Shown here piece by piece: positions 1 through 8,215 of a stretch of DNA of 11,124 nucleotides. Position 1 is the stretch's first letter. Each line of letters starts with the position of its first letter. A program made the position numbers and the translations under genes. Origin of the DNA: Ruminococcaceae bacterium UBA737 (lineage in GTDB: Bacteria; Bacillota; Clostridia; Oscillospirales; Acutalibacteraceae); assembly GCA_002297415.1 (NCBI GenBank), contig DBKZ01000067.1, forward strand, positions 1 to 11,124, read 5' to 3'. Under the pieces are notes generated by a model that did no database searches, was not told where the DNA came from, and saw only the letters and a list, made by a program, of their open reading frames with translations.

Positions 1-130
1 TATCCGTAATAAGCCTTAAAACACGCTCAGCCAAAACCGCCGTTTTTCCCGAGCCTGCCGCCGCGGAAACGATAACCGAGCCGTCCGACGAAATAGCTTC
101 GCTTTGCGAATTAGTATAACTGATTGCCAT
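1..130 (-). CDS. addA: AddA helicase/nuclease subunit, N-terminal fragment (runs off the window)
   Basis: Only the first 43 codons are present. They show a Q-motif-like start (YTNSQSEAI) followed by a Walker A motif, AAAGSGKTAVL, about residues 24-34, which is the standard N-terminus of the AddA UvrD-like helicase subunit. AddA unwinds DNA ends 3'-5' and, with AddB, processes double-strand breaks for RecA loading; its C-terminal nuclease domain lies outside the window. The ATG at 130-128 is preceded by AAAAAAGGAG with about 8 bases spacing, lying inside the end of addB. The reading frame overlaps addB by 20 bases, so the two are almost certainly cotranscribed and translationally coupled. Truncation is due to the window edge, not a mutation. 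Confidence 0.93.
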   Translation of the reverse strand, partial: MAISYTNSQSEAISSDGSVIVSAAAGSGKTAVLAERVLRLITD

Positions 131-3100
131 TTTGCGAATTCTCCTTTTTTATTTGTTCCATACACTCTTCGTTTGAAAGCTTTTCGGCTTTTATATGCTT
201 TTCGTCTTTAACCCTGCAGATTGCGTAAAACTCGCAATACTCGCAGGCGGTTTTCGCTCCGCCTGTACCGTCCGTAGGAGCGGCGCTGATATCGCCCGAT
301 TTTATAAGCCTTCCCGAATTCCTGATTTTTTCTTCGACAAATTTAAAAAGCTCGCAGAAATCGTCATTTGAAATAAAGCTGTTCCGGCTTCGCTTTGAGG
401 GAATAAATTCCCCCGACGATTCGCTTTCAAGCGCCTTTAAAACCTCCGGGTCATCGGACATCAGTCCGTTCATTCTAAGCTCCGAAAGCTCAATTCCCCT
501 TTTAGCGTGCAGATAGAATATACCGGCAGGCAGATTCTCGCCGTTTTTGCTTTTTATAAGTGCATAAAGGTAGACTAACATCTGCATATTCTGCCCCACA
601 AGGACATCTGGGAGTTTAAACACCTTTGAGCCTGTTTTATAATCTATAATTCTTATATAATTGTTATATTCGTCCACCCTGTCTACAGAGCCTGTTATTT
701 TTACATTCGTTTCATTGTCTACGGATATTGTAACGGCTTCTATATCCGCATTTTCCCCGCCGATTTTAAGCTCACATTTTACAGGCTCAAAGCCCGACTG
801 AGCAAGATCCGCCGCAATAAACCGAGCGGTGAATTTAACGGACTTTAAAAGCACGGATTTAATATATTTTAAATATGCGTCCTCAACCGTTCTGTAGCCC
901 TTGATTTTATCGAGATATTCCTCCGCAAAACATTCTACGGCGCCGTCTAATTCGCTATAAGACATTTCACAGATTTTCTTTTTATAAACGCTTATAAGCC
1001 TTTCAAGGCAGTAATGAACAAAGGTACCTCTTTGCATATTATCAAAGAGCGCAGGCTGTAGGGACTTGATATTAAGCCCGTATTTGCAAAAGAACATAAA
1101 TCTGCACGAGCTGAAGGTTTCTAGCTTTGAAGCGGAAAGATAAATACTGTCCGAAAAAAGCTTTGAGGAATTTTCGGGGGTCAAAGAGAAATTTCCCGAT
1201 TTGCAAAAGCCTTCAAGCAGGTCGGTTTTTCTTTTAAACTCTTCCTTTTCGCTTAACGCGGCTTTTAATTCCTCGGCGAATTCGGGATTTTCGTTTATGC
1301 TTTGCCCAAGCTCATAGAAAGCCGATTCAAAGGTCATGGGAAGACTGCTTTTATAATCCTTTGAGGGGATTTCCTGCTCTGTTATATCAAGCTTTTCCTT
1401 AATTATCTGCACAAAGGCGGAGCATTTAGAGGGCTTTCCGTCAGTATCCGTTGTCCTGTAGGATATGTAAACTCCCCTTTTTGCGCGGCAGACATTTGAA
1501 TAAACCAGAAAATCCTCATCAATATAGGATTTAAAAACCTTATCCGGAATATCGAGCCCTAACTCTATAAGCTCTGTTCTTTCAGAATTGCTGAATATTC
1601 CGCTCCTGCCGAGCATAGCAGGAAAAATGCCCTGATTTGCGCCTAAAATAAAGACATATTTCGGGTCGGAAATTCTTATGAGGTCGGCGGCGCCGAATGT
1701 AACTTTGTCTACAGATTGAGGAACTACGCCTATAGACGATAATGACAGCACCGTACTTAAAGCCTCTTCAAACTCTTTTGGGGTAAGCTCGGTTTCCCCA
1801 TAGCACTCTGCAATTGAATCGAGAGCGGAAATAAAGCCGTCATAAGACCTTCTTACAGCGTCCGCCATAAGGCTGTCGCCCGAATTTTCCAAGCTGTCGC
1901 AAAGATTTAAATAGCTTTTTTTAAGCTCTGTTTTTTCAAACAGCGAAATGAGTCCCAGTGAAATTTTTGCGGCAGAGGATTTTTTGATTTTGCGAAATTC
2001 CGATAAAGGCTTAATTGCCTTTTTTCTTAATATATTTAATCTTTCAAGCTTTTCTCCGTCGTCCTTTTTTATTCTGTCGGTTAAGCCTGAGGGGTTCATA
2101 TCCCATTCGGTTTCCCACATTTTACCGCTTATATTCCAGATATAAGCATAATTTTCAAGGTCGCAAAGCTCATTTTGGGTGAAATATTCAAGACCCGATT
2201 TATAGAATTTCAAAATGTTTTCTGTTGTAAGCTCGTCGAGCAGTCTTACGGCGCTTAATGCGCAAATGCTGATGGCCAGCAGACTTAATGCTATTCTGTT
2301 ATCAGCGAAAAGCGGGACTGAATTCCTTTTAAAAGCCGCCTCTAACGGTCTTAAATAAGGTTCGGGGTCGCGCGCTATAACAACAATATCATTATATCTT
2401 ATGTTATCCTGCATAACAAGCTTTCTGATATTTCTTGCAACAAATTCCGCCTCGTCATAAACCGATTCCGCCTTACAAACGGTTATTCCGCTTCCCATTC
2501 TGCTTTCGGGTGCCTTACCAAGTATTACAGCCTCGAGGTTATTAAGGCACGGATTATCATAAAAGATTTTATCAAGCACCAGATCCTCGGAAATTTCCGC
2601 GCCGTATTTTACTGCGATAGCGGTTATTCTTTTTTTAACGCCGAGGATATTTGAAAACACGCCGAATTCGCTGTCCGAATTTTCATCGCAGCAAAGAAGA
2701 ACCGTTACATTATCAGCGCTTGATATTATCCTCTCAAGAAGCTTATATTGCTGACCCGTAAAGCCCTTGAAAGCGTCAATATAAATATTTTTGCCTTTAA
2801 AATAATTCCTGCCCTCCAAATCATTATAAAGCTTAGTCAGTCTATCGGACGGGTCAATGAATTTCTCTTCTAAAAGCGCATTATAGCTTTCATAAATAAC
2901 AGCGGTATCCTTAAGCTTTGCCGCAAGGTTTTCGGAATTAACGGCCCTTGCCGCCTCTTCAAGCTCTTCGGCAGTCACCGCATTGAGCTTAAGCTCAGAA
3001 ACTGTATCAGCCATGCTTTTAACAAATCCGCTTTTAAGCGACTGATTTTTAAATACGGAAAGTCTGTCCGCATTTTCTGTGGCAGCGCGCTTTGTAAGCA

Positions 3101-3368
3101 AAATCTTATCGCTGTCGCCTATCGTTCTGCCGGCCTCGCCGCCGTTAAGTCTTTTATACTCGTCGCAAAGCTTTGAAAAGCTCATAACGGGAACTCTTTG
3201 CGCAGAGCTTTCGCCGAGCGCCCTTAAAACCGTCTTTTCCGACTCGAAAGAAAACTGCTCGGGGACTAAAACCATACAATCCTTATTATCTTCAATATCT
3301 TTTTTTATCATATCGAGCATCAGCTGAGTTTTTCCGCTTAATACTCTTCCGATAATAAATTTAAGCAT
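111..3368 (-). CDS. addB: ATP-dependent helicase/nuclease subunit AddB
   Basis: This is the second subunit of the AddAB double-strand-break resection complex, which in Firmicutes replaces RecBCD. In known AddB proteins the helicase part is inactive and serves Chi recognition, while the C-terminal RecB-type nuclease cuts one strand. Seen here: a Walker A variant GRVLSGKT at residues 7-14; a nuclease domain with RGTFVHYCLE near 783, GSVDRVDEY near 895 and IIDYKTG near 910; and the four Fe-S cysteines, one in the SSCRFMFFC stretch near 755 and a C-x2-C-x5-C at 1042, 1045 and 1051. At 1085 residues it is slightly shorter than the B. subtilis protein. ATG at 3368 follows AAAAAAGGAG with about 7 bases spacing. 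No clear promoter is visible between it and the upstream terminator, so its transcription source is uncertain. Confidence 0.96.
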   Translation of the reverse strand: MLKFIIGRVLSGKTQLMLDMIKKDIEDNKDCMVLVPEQFSFESEKTVLRALGESSAQRVPVMSFSKLCDEYKRLNGGEAGRTIGDSDKILLTKRAATENADRLSVFKNQSLKSGFVKSMADTVSELKLNAVTAEELEEAARAVNSENLAAKLKDTAVIYESYNALLEEKFIDPSDRLTKLYNDLEGRNYFKGKNIYIDAFKGFTGQQYKLLERIISSADNVTVLLCCDENSDSEFGVFSNILGVKKRITAIAVKYGAEISEDLVLDKIFYDNPCLNNLEAVILGKAPESRMGSGITVCKAESVYDEAEFVARNIRKLVMQDNIRYNDIVVIARDPEPYLRPLEAAFKRNSVPLFADNRIALSLLAISICALSAVRLLDELTTENILKFYKSGLEYFTQNELCDLENYAYIWNISGKMWETEWDMNPSGLTDRIKKDDGEKLERLNILRKKAIKPLSEFRKIKKSSAAKISLGLISLFEKTELKKSYLNLCDSLENSGDSLMADAVRRSYDGFISALDSIAECYGETELTPKEFEEALSTVLSLSSIGVVPQSVDKVTFGAADLIRISDPKYVFILGANQGIFPAMLGRSGIFSNSERTELIELGLDIPDKVFKSYIDEDFLVYSNVCRAKRGVYISYRTTDTDGKPSKCSAFVQIIKEKLDITEQEIPSKDYKSSLPMTFESAFYELGQSINENPEFAEELKAALSEKEEFKRKTDLLEGFCKSGNFSLTPENSSKLFSDSIYLSASKLETFSSCRFMFFCKYGLNIKSLQPALFDNMQRGTFVHYCLERLISVYKKKICEMSYSELDGAVECFAEEYLDKIKGYRTVEDAYLKYIKSVLLKSVKFTARFIAADLAQSGFEPVKCELKIGGENADIEAVTISVDNETNVKITGSVDRVDEYNNYIRIIDYKTGSKVFKLPDVLVGQNMQMLVYLYALIKSKNGENLPAGIFYLHAKRGIELSELRMNGLMSDDPEVLKALESESSGEFIPSKRSRNSFISNDDFCELFKFVEEKIRNSGRLIKSGDISAAPTDGTGGAKTACEYCEFYAICRVKDEKHIKAEKLSNEECMEQIKKENSQNGNQLY

Positions 3369-3403
3369 CGGTTTTCTCCTTTTTTCTAAATCCTGTAACC
3401 ATT

Positions 3404-3440
3404 AAAAACTATCCGGTGTACAAAAATCTGTACACCGGAT
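3404..3440 (-). terminator. Intrinsic terminator after the glycosyltransferase gene
   Basis: A perfect 12-bp inverted repeat (ATCCGGTGTACA at 3411-3422 and its complement at 3429-3440) encloses a 6-base loop. Read on the minus strand it begins 9 bases after the glycosyltransferase stop codon and is followed by AG and five T residues (3408-3404). This separates the rfbA operon from addB. The T tract is short, so some read-through into addB is possible. Confidence 0.8.
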
Positions 3441-3449
3441 GAATTGTCA

Positions 3450-4373
3450 CTAAACTGAAAAATACTGACCTACGGTTCTTATTAAAGTATTCTTTTTAAA
3501 GGAATACTTATTTATCGCGCGTATTTTCTCGAATTTATTAAGCCGGGGCATAGCCGCATAAACGGAAACTAGCTTTTTCTGCTCAGGCGACATTTTATCG
3601 GAAAAAGCCTTAAGCAGGGCATTTGCCTGAGAATAAGCCGCTCTGTAATTCGACACGACCTGTTTTCTGTTTTTAAATTTCGTGACGAGGTAGTCCATAC
3701 CTCTTGCGTTTTTTGCGCCCACCTGATTATCCCCGTGCTGACGGTAATACATCAGCGGTTCGTTTATAAACACCGTTTCTCCGAAAAGGCAAGCTGTCAG
3801 CGCTATCCACCAGTCGTGCATAACACAGCTTTCGGGCTTAATTCTTAAAAGCTTTAAAAGAGCATTATTTATCATACATGTACAGCCCGTCAGATTATTC
3901 TGTACAAGAAGATTGTTAAGGCTCTTAAATTCAGGCGAAATCGCCTGATATCCGATAAAGGAATTTGAAATAATATTCAAATTTTCGTCGGCAACATAAG
4001 CGTCACAGTGGACCAAAACGGGAGTGTCCGTTCCGTACTCAGCTTCCGTTTCAAGCATTTTAGAAAAGGTCTTTGCTATTTTTTCCTCGCACCAGAAATC
4101 GTCCTGATCGCAAAGCATTGCGTATCCCGAAGGGCAGGCGGCTAAAAGCTCAAAGAAATTGCCCTTAGAAGAGCCTGTAGGCTGACCTTCTATCACCTTT
4201 ATTTTATCGGGATATCTGTTTTTAAAATCCCTTATGATATCGTTTGTCGAATCGGTTGACCCATCGTCACGGATAATAATTTCAAAATCCTTATAGGTCT
4301 GATTAAGCAAGGAATCAAGCTGTTTTTCTAAATACTTCTCACCGTTATAGGTTGCAAGCAGAACACTAATCAT
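3450..4373 (-). CDS. Family 2 glycosyltransferase, rhamnosyltransferase-like
   Basis: A 307-residue GT-A fold glycosyltransferase of family GT2, expected to act at the inner membrane face and transfer a sugar from a nucleotide donor to a growing surface glycan. Visible motifs: N-terminal ISVLLATYNGEKYL; DDGSTD at 36-41 (nucleotide binding); DQDD at 89-92 (the DxD-like metal site); HDWW at 186-189 and YRQHGDNQ at 210-217, both typical of the rhamnosyltransferase-like branch. There is no membrane segment. The start is ATG at 4373: the GT2 beta strand begins immediately there, whereas a longer frame running back to 4463 only overlaps rfbA and adds unrelated residues. The stop of rfbA is one base upstream (TGA-T-ATG), so translation is coupled. 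The rhamnose assignment rests on motif style plus the adjacent rfbA; the true donor is unknown. Confidence 0.9.
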   Translation of the reverse strand: MISVLLATYNGEKYLEKQLDSLLNQTYKDFEIIIRDDGSTDSTNDIIRDFKNRYPDKIKVIEGQPTGSSKGNFFELLAACPSGYAMLCDQDDFWCEEKIAKTFSKMLETEAEYGTDTPVLVHCDAYVADENLNIISNSFIGYQAISPEFKSLNNLLVQNNLTGCTCMINNALLKLLRIKPESCVMHDWWIALTACLFGETVFINEPLMYYRQHGDNQVGAKNARGMDYLVTKFKNRKQVVSNYRAAYSQANALLKAFSDKMSPEQKKLVSVYAAMPRLNKFEKIRAINKYSFKKNTLIRTVGQYFSV

Positions 4374-4374
4374 A

Positions 4375-5253
4375 TCAGTAAAGAATCCTGCCCTCTGCAA
4401 CCTTGCGCAGATGCTGACCGTAGGGAGACTTGCCGTATTTATCGGCGGAAACAAGAAGCTCATCCTTTGTTATCCAGCCGTTTTTATAAGCGATTTCTTC
4501 AACCGCGGAAATCTGAATTCCCTGTCTGTTTTCAATTACCTTTACAAATTCGCCTGCTTCGGAAAGTGCGTCCATAGTTCCGGTATCGAGCCAAGCATAG
4601 CCTCTGCCTAAGGTTACGACATTAAGCGAGCCGTCCTCAAGATAAAGCCTGTTAAGGTCGGTTATTTCAAGCTCTCCTCTTGCAGAGGGCTTAACCTTTT
4701 TTGCAAGCTCTACTACGCGGTTATCATAAAAATAAAGTCCTGTTACACAATAATTTGACTTCGGATTTTTCGGCTTTTCCTCAATAGATATAGCCTTGCC
4801 GTTTTCATCGAATTCAACTATACCGAATCTTTCGGGGTCATCGACATAATAGCCGAAAACAGTAGCTCCGTTTTCTCTTTCGGCGGCTTCCTTAAGATGC
4901 TTTTTAAGTCCGCTTCCGTAAAAAATATTATCTCCGAGCACCATAGCGCAGCTGTCTCCCGCTATGAAATCCTCGCCTATTAAAAAAGCCTGAGCAAGTC
5001 CGTCCGGAGAGGGCTGAACCGCATAGGAAAGATTTATTCCGTAGCTTGAGCCGTCACCTAAGAGCCTTTCGAAATTCGGGAGGTCGGTAGGAGTGGATAT
5101 GATAAGAATATCTCTTATTCCCGCGAGCATAAGCGTTGAAAGAGGGTAATAAATCATCGGCTTATCATAAACAGGCAAAAGCTGTTTTGAAGTAACCATT
5201 GTAAGAGGATAAAGGCGGGTTCCGCTGCCGCCTGCCAAAATAATTCCTTTCAT
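4375..5253 (-). CDS. rfbA: Glucose-1-phosphate thymidylyltransferase
   Basis: RmlA/RfbA joins dTTP and glucose-1-phosphate to give dTDP-glucose, the first step towards dTDP-L-rhamnose and other dTDP-sugars, in the cytoplasm. The 292-residue length is normal. Signatures: GGSGTRLYPLT at 8-18 with the following TSKQLLPVYDKPMIYYP stretch (nucleotide and phosphate binding); QPSPDGLAQA at 80-89; VLGDNIFYG at 105-113 (metal aspartate D108); EEKP at 158-161; TGLYFYDN at 171-178; WLDTGT at 221-226. ATG at 5253 follows AGAAAGGA with about 9 bases spacing, 21 bases after the cyclophilin stop, so it belongs to that operon. The rest of the rhamnose pathway (rfbB, rfbC, rfbD) is not in the window, so the final sugar cannot be decided here. 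Confidence 0.97.
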   Translation of the reverse strand: MKGIILAGGSGTRLYPLTMVTSKQLLPVYDKPMIYYPLSTLMLAGIRDILIISTPTDLPNFERLLGDGSSYGINLSYAVQPSPDGLAQAFLIGEDFIAGDSCAMVLGDNIFYGSGLKKHLKEAAERENGATVFGYYVDDPERFGIVEFDENGKAISIEEKPKNPKSNYCVTGLYFYDNRVVELAKKVKPSARGELEITDLNRLYLEDGSLNVVTLGRGYAWLDTGTMDALSEAGEFVKVIENRQGIQISAVEEIAYKNGWITKDELLVSADKYGKSPYGQHLRKVAEGRILY

Positions 5254-5274
5254 AATTAAAAATCCTTTCTGTTT

Positions 5275-5871
5275 TTAGTTTTCTTTTATTTCAATTGAAT
5301 TTATAATAACATCTTCTATAGGCTTATCAGCCGCTCCGACTTCTGTCTCCGCTATCTTATCGACTGTATCCATTCCGTCGAAAACCTGACCGAAAACGGT
5401 GTGTCTGAAATCAAGCCACGGAGTTCCGCCGTTTTTCTCATAAAAATCGACTATATCCTCGGGGAAAGAATCGGGCATTGAGCGCATTTGGTCAATCATA
5501 TTATCGGGAACGGCTTTCGCCTGAACAATAAAGAACTGACTTCCGTTTGTATTAGGGCCTGCATTAGCCATTGAAAGAGCGCCTCTTAAATTATGAAGAG
5601 ATGGGTCGAATTCGTCTTCAAAGCTTGAGCCGTAAATCGACTCTCCGCCCATGCCGGTGCCCGTAGGGTCGCCGCCCTGAATCATAAAATCATTGATTAC
5701 TCTATGAAAAATAAGACCGTCATAATATCCGTTTTTCGCGTGGGTTACAAAATTTTCAACGGTCTTCGGAGCCTTATCGGCAAAAAGCTTTATTTGAATA
5801 TCTCCCATATTTGTGTGCATAACGGCTACAGTATCGCCGCCGCTTACAGGTAAAAGCTGAACTGATGGCAT
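5275..5871 (-). CDS. Cyclophilin-type peptidyl-prolyl cis-trans isomerase
   Basis: A 198-residue cyclophilin that catalyses cis-trans isomerisation of proline peptide bonds. No signal peptide or lipobox is seen, so it is probably cytoplasmic. Active-site residues are intact: FHRV with R57, F62 and Q65 in the DFMIQGGDPTGTGMGG block, ANAGPNTNGSQFFI at 102-115, and H157 in RHTVFGQV. An insertion at about 117-153, rich in acidic residues, lengthens the loop before the last conserved block; I recall similar insertions in clostridial cyclophilins. ATG at 5871 has AAAGGAG 7 bases upstream and a clear promoter about 30 bases upstream. It is the first gene of the cyclophilin-rfbA-glycosyltransferase operon; a functional link with the sugar genes is not evident. 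Confidence 0.95.
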   Translation of the reverse strand: MPSVQLLPVSGGDTVAVMHTNMGDIQIKLFADKAPKTVENFVTHAKNGYYDGLIFHRVINDFMIQGGDPTGTGMGGESIYGSSFEDEFDPSLHNLRGALSMANAGPNTNGSQFFIVQAKAVPDNMIDQMRSMPDSFPEDIVDFYEKNGGTPWLDFRHTVFGQVFDGMDTVDKIAETEVGAADKPIEDVIINSIEIKEN

Positions 5872-5901
5872 AATTTAACTCCTTTAAGATTTATTAAGTT
5901 T

Positions 5902-5930
5902 ATTTTACCAATTTTTTGTTCGTTTGGCAA
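5902..5930 (-). promoter_or_regulatory. Sigma-A promoter for the cyclophilin-rfbA-glycosyltransferase operon
   Basis: On the minus strand TTGCCA (5930-5925) and TAAAAT (5907-5902) are separated by exactly 17 bases. Each matches the vegetative consensus at 5 of 6 positions. The site lies in the 67-base gap after uvrC and would give a 5' leader of about 25 bases before the cyclophilin ATG. I see no hairpin terminator for uvrC here, so read-through from uvrC may add to expression. Confidence 0.75.
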
Positions 5931-5938
5931 CACTTAAT

Positions 5939-7768
5939 TTACATATTATGAAAATAATTATAAACATTCTCGGCGCTTTTAAGGTTCATTCCCTCGGTCC
6001 TTGCCAGCTCTTCGGCTGTCGCATTTTTAATTGCGGAAATTGATTTAAAGGCTTTAAGCAAAGCCGCCGCCCTTGATTTTCCTATCCCCTCGATATTTAA
6101 AAGCTCGCTTCCGAGCATTTTTTGCGTGCGTTTTTTTCTATGGTAACCTATAGCAAATCTATGAACCTCATCCTGAATCTGAGTAACCAAGGTATAAGCG
6201 GCGCGGTTTGACTTTAAGGTTATATCCCCGCCTGAAACCGCGATTGCCCTTGTTTTATGCTTAGAATCTTTAACCATTCCGAAAAGCGGAACATTTATAC
6301 TGTGCTTTTTTAAAATCGGCTCAACAGCGGAAATCTGCCCCTTGCCGCCGTCAAGCAAAATAAGGTCGGGCAGGGTTTTAAAGCCCTCGTCCTCACCCTT
6401 TTCATATTCGGTGAATCTGCGGTCAAGCACCTCTGCGAGAGATCGGAAATCATCCTGTCCGACAAAGCTTTTAATTTTAAATTTCTTATAGGCCGCCTTA
6501 AACGGCTTTCCGTTTTTAAACACAACCATTCCCGCGACATTTTCATCGCCCGCAGTATTTGAAATATCATAGGATTCGATATATTCGGGGAGACTTTCAA
6601 GCTTTAAAAGGTGCGCAAGCTCGGAAAGTCCCGACATATATTTGCCCGTCTGTTCAAGCCGTGAAGCGAGATTGTCCGAAGCATTTTTTCTGCACATATC
6701 GCAAAGCGCCTTTTGCTCTCCTGCCTTAGGAACCGTGATTTTTACCGCCTTGCCCGATTTTTCGCTGAGCCAGCGCGAGATCACCTTTTCGTCGGAAATT
6801 TCGGTATCAATAAGAATTCTCGGCGGAATTTCTCTTAAATCCGAATAAAAGCTTTGCAAAAACTCGCTGTAAAGCTCGGAAAAATCCGTAATTCCGTCCA
6901 CAAAAAAGTGCATTTTATCCGTCAGCCTGTTAAACCTGAAAACAAGCACACTCATACACGCGGTTTCTCCTATCACCGCGCCCGAAATAACATCCTGAGA
7001 GGAATATTTGCACATCACAACCTTTTGCCGCTCGCTAAGCTTATTTATCGCGTTTATTCTGTCCCTTAATTTTGCCGCGGTTTCGAAATCAAGCTTTTCC
7101 GACGCTTCAAGCATCTGCTTTTTCATTTCTTCGACGAATTCTTTTCCTGTTCCGCGCTTAATAAAATCAAGCGCCGCCGAAACGGAAGAATTATACTCCT
7201 GCAAAGAAACATTTCCCTTACAAGGCGCAAAGCATCTGCCGATATGATAATTAAGGCACGGCTTTGAATACTTATCAAAGGATCTGTTGCAATCGGGAAG
7301 CTTATAAATTCTCTGAACCTCGTCTAAAGTATCTCTTACAATATAAGAGGAATAATACGGACCGATATATTTCCCGTCGCTTCCAATCTGATTTGCGAGC
7401 ACGAGCTTTTTCCATTTATCATTTGTAACCTTGATATAATGATAGCCCTTATCGTCCTTTAAAAGAATATTATATTTAGGAAGATTTTGCTTTATAAGCG
7501 AGCATTCAAGCACAAGCGCCTCAAATTCGCTGTCGCAGATTATATATTCGAAATCGTCAACTCCGGCGACCATTTTTTTGACCTTTTCGGTATGCTGATT
7601 TCCCGAGCCGAAATACTGGGTCACCCTGTTTTTTAAAGCCTTTGCTTTTCCGATATAAATGATTTTGCCGTCCTTATTCTTCATAATATAAACTCCCGGG
7701 CTCAGCGGCAGACGGTTTGCCTTTGCTTTTAAAGCCTTAAGCTTTTCGGGATCGGCATAAATATTCAA
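5939..7768 (-). CDS. uvrC: Excinuclease ABC subunit C
   Basis: UvrC makes both incisions beside a lesion during UvrABC nucleotide excision repair. All domains are present in 609 residues: GIY-YIG nuclease (GVY at 25-27, YIG at 38-40, R48, ending near KYN at 98-100); a cysteine group C160, C171, C179, C183 whose spacing resembles the Fe-S ligands reported for E. coli UvrC; the UVR motif at about 213-245 that contacts UvrB; the RNase H-like 5' nuclease with D401 (SYDISNTAG), D440, D473 (LLDGGKGQ) and H536; and tandem helix-hairpin-helix at about 555-606. The start is TTG at 7768, preceded by AAAAAGGAG with 8 bases spacing; there is no in-frame ATG before residue 29, inside the GIY-YIG fold. It is divergent from the small lipoprotein gene, and its own promoter is not clear. 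Confidence 0.97.
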   Translation of the reverse strand: MNIYADPEKLKALKAKANRLPLSPGVYIMKNKDGKIIYIGKAKALKNRVTQYFGSGNQHTEKVKKMVAGVDDFEYIICDSEFEALVLECSLIKQNLPKYNILLKDDKGYHYIKVTNDKWKKLVLANQIGSDGKYIGPYYSSYIVRDTLDEVQRIYKLPDCNRSFDKYSKPCLNYHIGRCFAPCKGNVSLQEYNSSVSAALDFIKRGTGKEFVEEMKKQMLEASEKLDFETAAKLRDRINAINKLSERQKVVMCKYSSQDVISGAVIGETACMSVLVFRFNRLTDKMHFFVDGITDFSELYSEFLQSFYSDLREIPPRILIDTEISDEKVISRWLSEKSGKAVKITVPKAGEQKALCDMCRKNASDNLASRLEQTGKYMSGLSELAHLLKLESLPEYIESYDISNTAGDENVAGMVVFKNGKPFKAAYKKFKIKSFVGQDDFRSLAEVLDRRFTEYEKGEDEGFKTLPDLILLDGGKGQISAVEPILKKHSINVPLFGMVKDSKHKTRAIAVSGGDITLKSNRAAYTLVTQIQDEVHRFAIGYHRKKRTQKMLGSELLNIEGIGKSRAAALLKAFKSISAIKNATAEELARTEGMNLKSAENVYNYFHNM

Positions 7769-7786
7769 AAGAAAAACTCCTTTTTA

Positions 7787-7815
7787 TTGATTTTTGTTTT
7801 TAAAAAGATTATAAT
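7787..7815 (+). promoter_or_regulatory. Promoter for the small lipoprotein gene, with a palindromic -10
   Basis: TTGATT (7787-7792) and a perfect TATAAT (7810-7815) are 17 bases apart on the plus strand, placing transcription start near 7822 and the GAGGGGA ribosome site at 7824-7830 just ahead of the ATG at 7837. The -10 lies in the perfect palindrome GATTATAATC (7807-7816), so the opposite strand also reads TATAAT facing uvrC, although no good -35 stands at the right distance for that direction. Confidence 0.7.
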
Positions 7816-7836
7816 CTATCTGCGAGGGGATTTTTT

Positions 7837-8166
7837 ATGTTTAAAAAGCTAATTATTTTAACCGTTTCAATTTTAATGCTTTGCCTTTGCGGATGTACTA
7901 AGCAATCGGACGAGCCGCTTTGCTCCGATACCGCACCCGAAGTCATCGTTAAAACCGATGACAGCGGAAATATCAACGGCTACAAGCTAAAAGAGCCTGA
8001 AAATGCAGGCGACGGCGTTTATTATGTGAATATTTCCACCAAGAAATATCACAAAAGCTCCTGCAAGTATTCTAAATCCTCAAAACCCGAAAATATCATG
8101 GTTTATTATGATAAGAGCAAGCTTGCCGCAGAAGGGTATTCCGCTTGCAAGGTATGCAAACCGTGA
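7837..8166 (+). CDS. Small lipoprotein with an Ada-like Cys/His zinc-site tail
   Basis: A 109-residue secreted protein of unknown role. Residues 1-19 form a signal peptide (MFKK, hydrophobic core) ending in a lipobox-like LCGC with C20 as the lipidated cysteine; C16 and C18 are also in the signal. A short linker leads to a C-terminal module at about 60-109: YYVNISTKKYHKSSC, then AAEGYSACKVCKP, with H72, C76, C104 and C107 as likely metal ligands. Modules of this shape are known as C-terminal tails of secreted nucleases and other exported clostridial proteins, and they resemble the zinc site of Ada. Here the module stands alone with no enzyme domain. ATG at 7837 has GAGGGGA about 6 bases upstream and its own promoter. 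It is monocistronic and ended by the terminator at 8216-8251. The lipobox is somewhat atypical, so surface attachment is likely, not proven. Confidence 0.82.
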   Translation: MFKKLIILTVSILMLCLCGCTKQSDEPLCSDTAPEVIVKTDDSGNINGYKLKEPENAGDGVYYVNISTKKYHKSSCKYSKSSKPENIMVYYDKSKLAAEGYSACKVCKP

Positions 8167-8215
8167 AAAAACAGCCTTTAATTATATTTTAATATATTAT
8201 TCCTTTAAAATCAAC

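Noticed and set aside
3411..3440. The perfect palindrome as a regulator binding site (it contains TGTACA in both arms)
   Set aside because: Its place just after a stop codon, short loop and following T tract fit an intrinsic terminator better.
4374..4463. A 30-residue N-terminal extension of the glycosyltransferase, starting inside rfbA
   Set aside because: The GT2 fold starts at MISVLLATYN (4373); the extension is rfbA sequence read in another frame, and a one-base gap to the rfbA stop fits coupled translation.
6310..6600. A 96-residue minus-strand frame inside uvrC, and several short plus-strand frames opposite uvrC, addB and rfbA
   Set aside because: They lie within or opposite strongly supported genes, lack family features, and are explained as shadows of those genes.
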